8,390 nt of DNA, taken from assembly GCA_016764035.1 (NCBI GenBank), contig JAESSQ010000083.1, positions 1 to 8,390 on the forward strand. Direction: 5' to 3'. The position numbers were made by a program, and so were the translations under genes. Source of the stretch: Gammaproteobacteria bacterium (GTDB lineage Bacteria > Pseudomonadota > Gammaproteobacteria > SZUA-229). Of this stretch, positions 7,184 to 8,390 are shown one piece after another. The notes under the pieces were generated by a model. It saw only the letters and a program-made list of their open reading frames with translations. It was not told where the DNA came from and did not search any database. Every line of letters begins with the position of its first letter. Positions within the stretch are counted from its first letter, which is position 1.

Positions 7184-8356
7184 ATGGCTAATTCAAAAAT
7201 AATTACATCATATAGTATCGTAAAAATTATTCGTTTATTATTTGTTTTTTTGTTAATTATCGTTGGCACGCCGCTTCATGCCACAGAGCCATCTATCGGA
7301 TTCGACCACTTTTCGACAGGTTTTCCTCTAACAGGTAAGCATGCATTTATCGATTGTTCAAGCTGTCACACTGGCGGACAATTTAAAGGGACACCTCTAG
7401 ATTGTGGTTTGTGTCATAACGGAAGTCGGGCACCTGGAAAGCACCCGCAGCATCTATTAAGCAGTAACACATGTGACGACTGCCATACTGATAGCACCTG
7501 GAAAGGCGCAAAATTTGATCATGGTGATGTACAGGGCACGTGTGAAGGATGTCACAATAATAATATTGCTATAGGTAAGTCAGCTTCACATATACTATCT
7601 TCGCCAACGTGCGAGGACTGTCATAACACCATAACTTTTAATCGAGTTGGAAAAGTAGATCATGCTTCTGTAATAGGCACCTGCAGTAGCTGCCACGACG
7701 GTGTTACCGCAATCGGAAAACATGCTGGGCATCTAACTACAACTGCACAATGTGATGACTGTCACCTTAGTACAAACACATGGCGCGGCGCCGGATTCAA
7801 TCATCCACCAAGCGCCGCAGGCACTTGTTCTAGCTGTCACAACGGCGTTACCGCAACCGGAAAAAACGCTGGGCATCTACTAACAAACGCACAATGTGAT
7901 GACTGTCACTTTAGTACAAACACATGGTTGGGAGCAAAATTTGACCATAATGCGATTACGGGTTCGTGTGCAAGTTGTCATAATGGTTCAACAGCAACGG
8001 GCAAAAATTCAACGCACTTTGTTACCACATTAGATTGTAGTAATTGCCATACAACCAACAATTGGTTGCAACTACTTTTATTTACTCATAGTTCACCTGA
8101 TTATCCTGGCGACCACAGGACAGCTACGCTTTGTGTTGATTGTCACACGACAAATAACCAGGTAATTGCATGGCCATTTACGCAATACAAACCAGAATGT
8201 GCCGGATGCCATGCTAGTGATTACGAACCTGGCGAGCACAAGGGGCCTGGAGATGTACCACTGTTAATCACTGATGTAATGGACTGCAGTGGCAGTTGCC
8301 ATTTGAAAGACGGGTTAGAAAGTAATGAGCATCGACCAAGTGATGGTGATTGGTAA
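7184..8356 (+). CDS. Exported multiheme c-type cytochrome, 13 CxxCH plus one CxxxCH site
   Basis: This 390-residue protein starts 12 bases after the preceding cytochrome, with AAGG and AGAG in the gap as ribosome-binding candidates. The signal peptide (KIIRLLFVFLLIIVG, cleavage after LHA at about residue 33) directs export; there is no lipobox. Thirteen CxxCH motifs are visible, and near the end C368-S-G-S-C372-H373 is a CxxxCH, giving 14 likely haems. The first module (FDHFSTGFPLTGKH then CSSCH) matches the repeat of the neighbouring 21-heme protein. The middle is a different diheme unit of about 47-48 residues: F-x-H, G-T-C-x-x-C-H-N-G, A-x-G-K, H-L, C-x-x-C-H, T-W. The tail ends EHRPSDGDW. 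It is probably an electron partner of the 21-heme protein, in the periplasm or at the outer membrane. A terminal CxxxCH followed by a short H-R tail recalls other large cytochromes from memory, but I cannot verify this. Confidence 0.88.
   Translation: MANSKIITSYSIVKIIRLLFVFLLIIVGTPLHATEPSIGFDHFSTGFPLTGKHAFIDCSSCHTGGQFKGTPLDCGLCHNGSRAPGKHPQHLLSSNTCDDCHTDSTWKGAKFDHGDVQGTCEGCHNNNIAIGKSASHILSSPTCEDCHNTITFNRVGKVDHASVIGTCSSCHDGVTAIGKHAGHLTTTAQCDDCHLSTNTWRGAGFNHPPSAAGTCSSCHNGVTATGKNAGHLLTNAQCDDCHFSTNTWLGAKFDHNAITGSCASCHNGSTATGKNSTHFVTTLDCSNCHTTNNWLQLLLFTHSSPDYPGDHRTATLCVDCHTTNNQVIAWPFTQYKPECAGCHASDYEPGEHKGPGDVPLLITDVMDCSGSCHLKDGLESNEHRPSDGDW
7676..7963 (+). repeat. Two 144-base tandem copies encoding a diheme unit
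   Basis: The segment beginning GGCAC at 7676 recurs at 7820, an offset of exactly 144 bases (48 codons). A 39-base stretch at 7745-7783 matches 7889-7927 at all but one position. The copies diverge after that. A more distant version begins at 7535 (offset 141 bases). The pattern fits recent in-frame duplication or gene conversion inside the cytochrome gene. Confidence 0.85.
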
Positions 8357-8388
8357 GTAATCGATCCCTCTTTACCAATTTCATTTTT
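8349..8388 (+). terminator. Possible weak hairpin at the end of the cytochrome operon
   Basis: ATTGGTAA (8349-8356, including the stop codon) is the exact reverse complement of TTACCAAT (8372-8379), with G-T pairs possible on both sides. The loop is about 13-15 bases, and a T-rich run follows (8380-8388). The stem has only two G-C pairs, so it is much weaker than a typical intrinsic terminator and could be chance. Confidence 0.25.
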
Positions 8389-8390
8389 AA

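Overview
The window looks like low-GC (roughly 35-40% G+C by eye) proteobacterial DNA, most likely gammaproteobacterial. This is inferred from a MipA/OmpV outer-membrane protein, a DUF6502-like fragment, Sec signal peptides followed by Gram-negative-style periplasmic proteins, and c-type cytochromes. The species cannot be named from the sequence.

Layout. Bases 1-193 (minus) are the first 64 codons of a DUF6502-like protein that runs off the left edge. Bases 306-1121 (plus) encode a complete MipA/OmpV-family outer-membrane protein. It converges, with an 8-base gap, on an exported Sel1/ankyrin-repeat protein (1130-3121, minus). That gene lies 14 bases downstream of a membrane-anchored 4Fe-4S/FAD/NAD(P) oxidoreductase (3136-4449, minus), so the two probably form an operon. 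A 276-base non-coding interval (4450-4725) separates this pair from a divergent plus-strand operon. The divergent operon holds a five-helix membrane protein with two His-x13-His pairs typical of diheme cytochrome b (4726-5565), a 21-heme c-type cytochrome built from triheme repeats (5591-7171), and a second multiheme cytochrome with 13 CxxCH sites plus one CxxxCH site (7184-8356). The intergenic gaps in this operon are only 25 and 12 bases.

How the genes may work together. From 3136 to 8356 the sequence encodes what looks like an almost complete electron path across the inner membrane. The FAD/Fe-S protein is predicted to face the cytoplasm and is joined to the membrane by one N-terminal helix. 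The diheme b protein would cross the membrane. Two exported cytochromes with about 35 haem sites would carry electrons through the periplasm or beyond. The direction (NAD(P)H oxidation with extracellular reduction, or electron uptake with NAD(P)+ reduction) cannot be read from the sequence. The arrangement recalls porin-cytochrome clusters of metal-cycling bacteria, but no outer-membrane porin of that kind lies inside the window. The most unusual details are an FAD domain that appears circularly permuted, a ferredoxin motif with His in place of one Cys, the strict 3 CxxCH : 3 extra-His pattern of the 21-heme repeats, and the terminal CxxxCH haem site.
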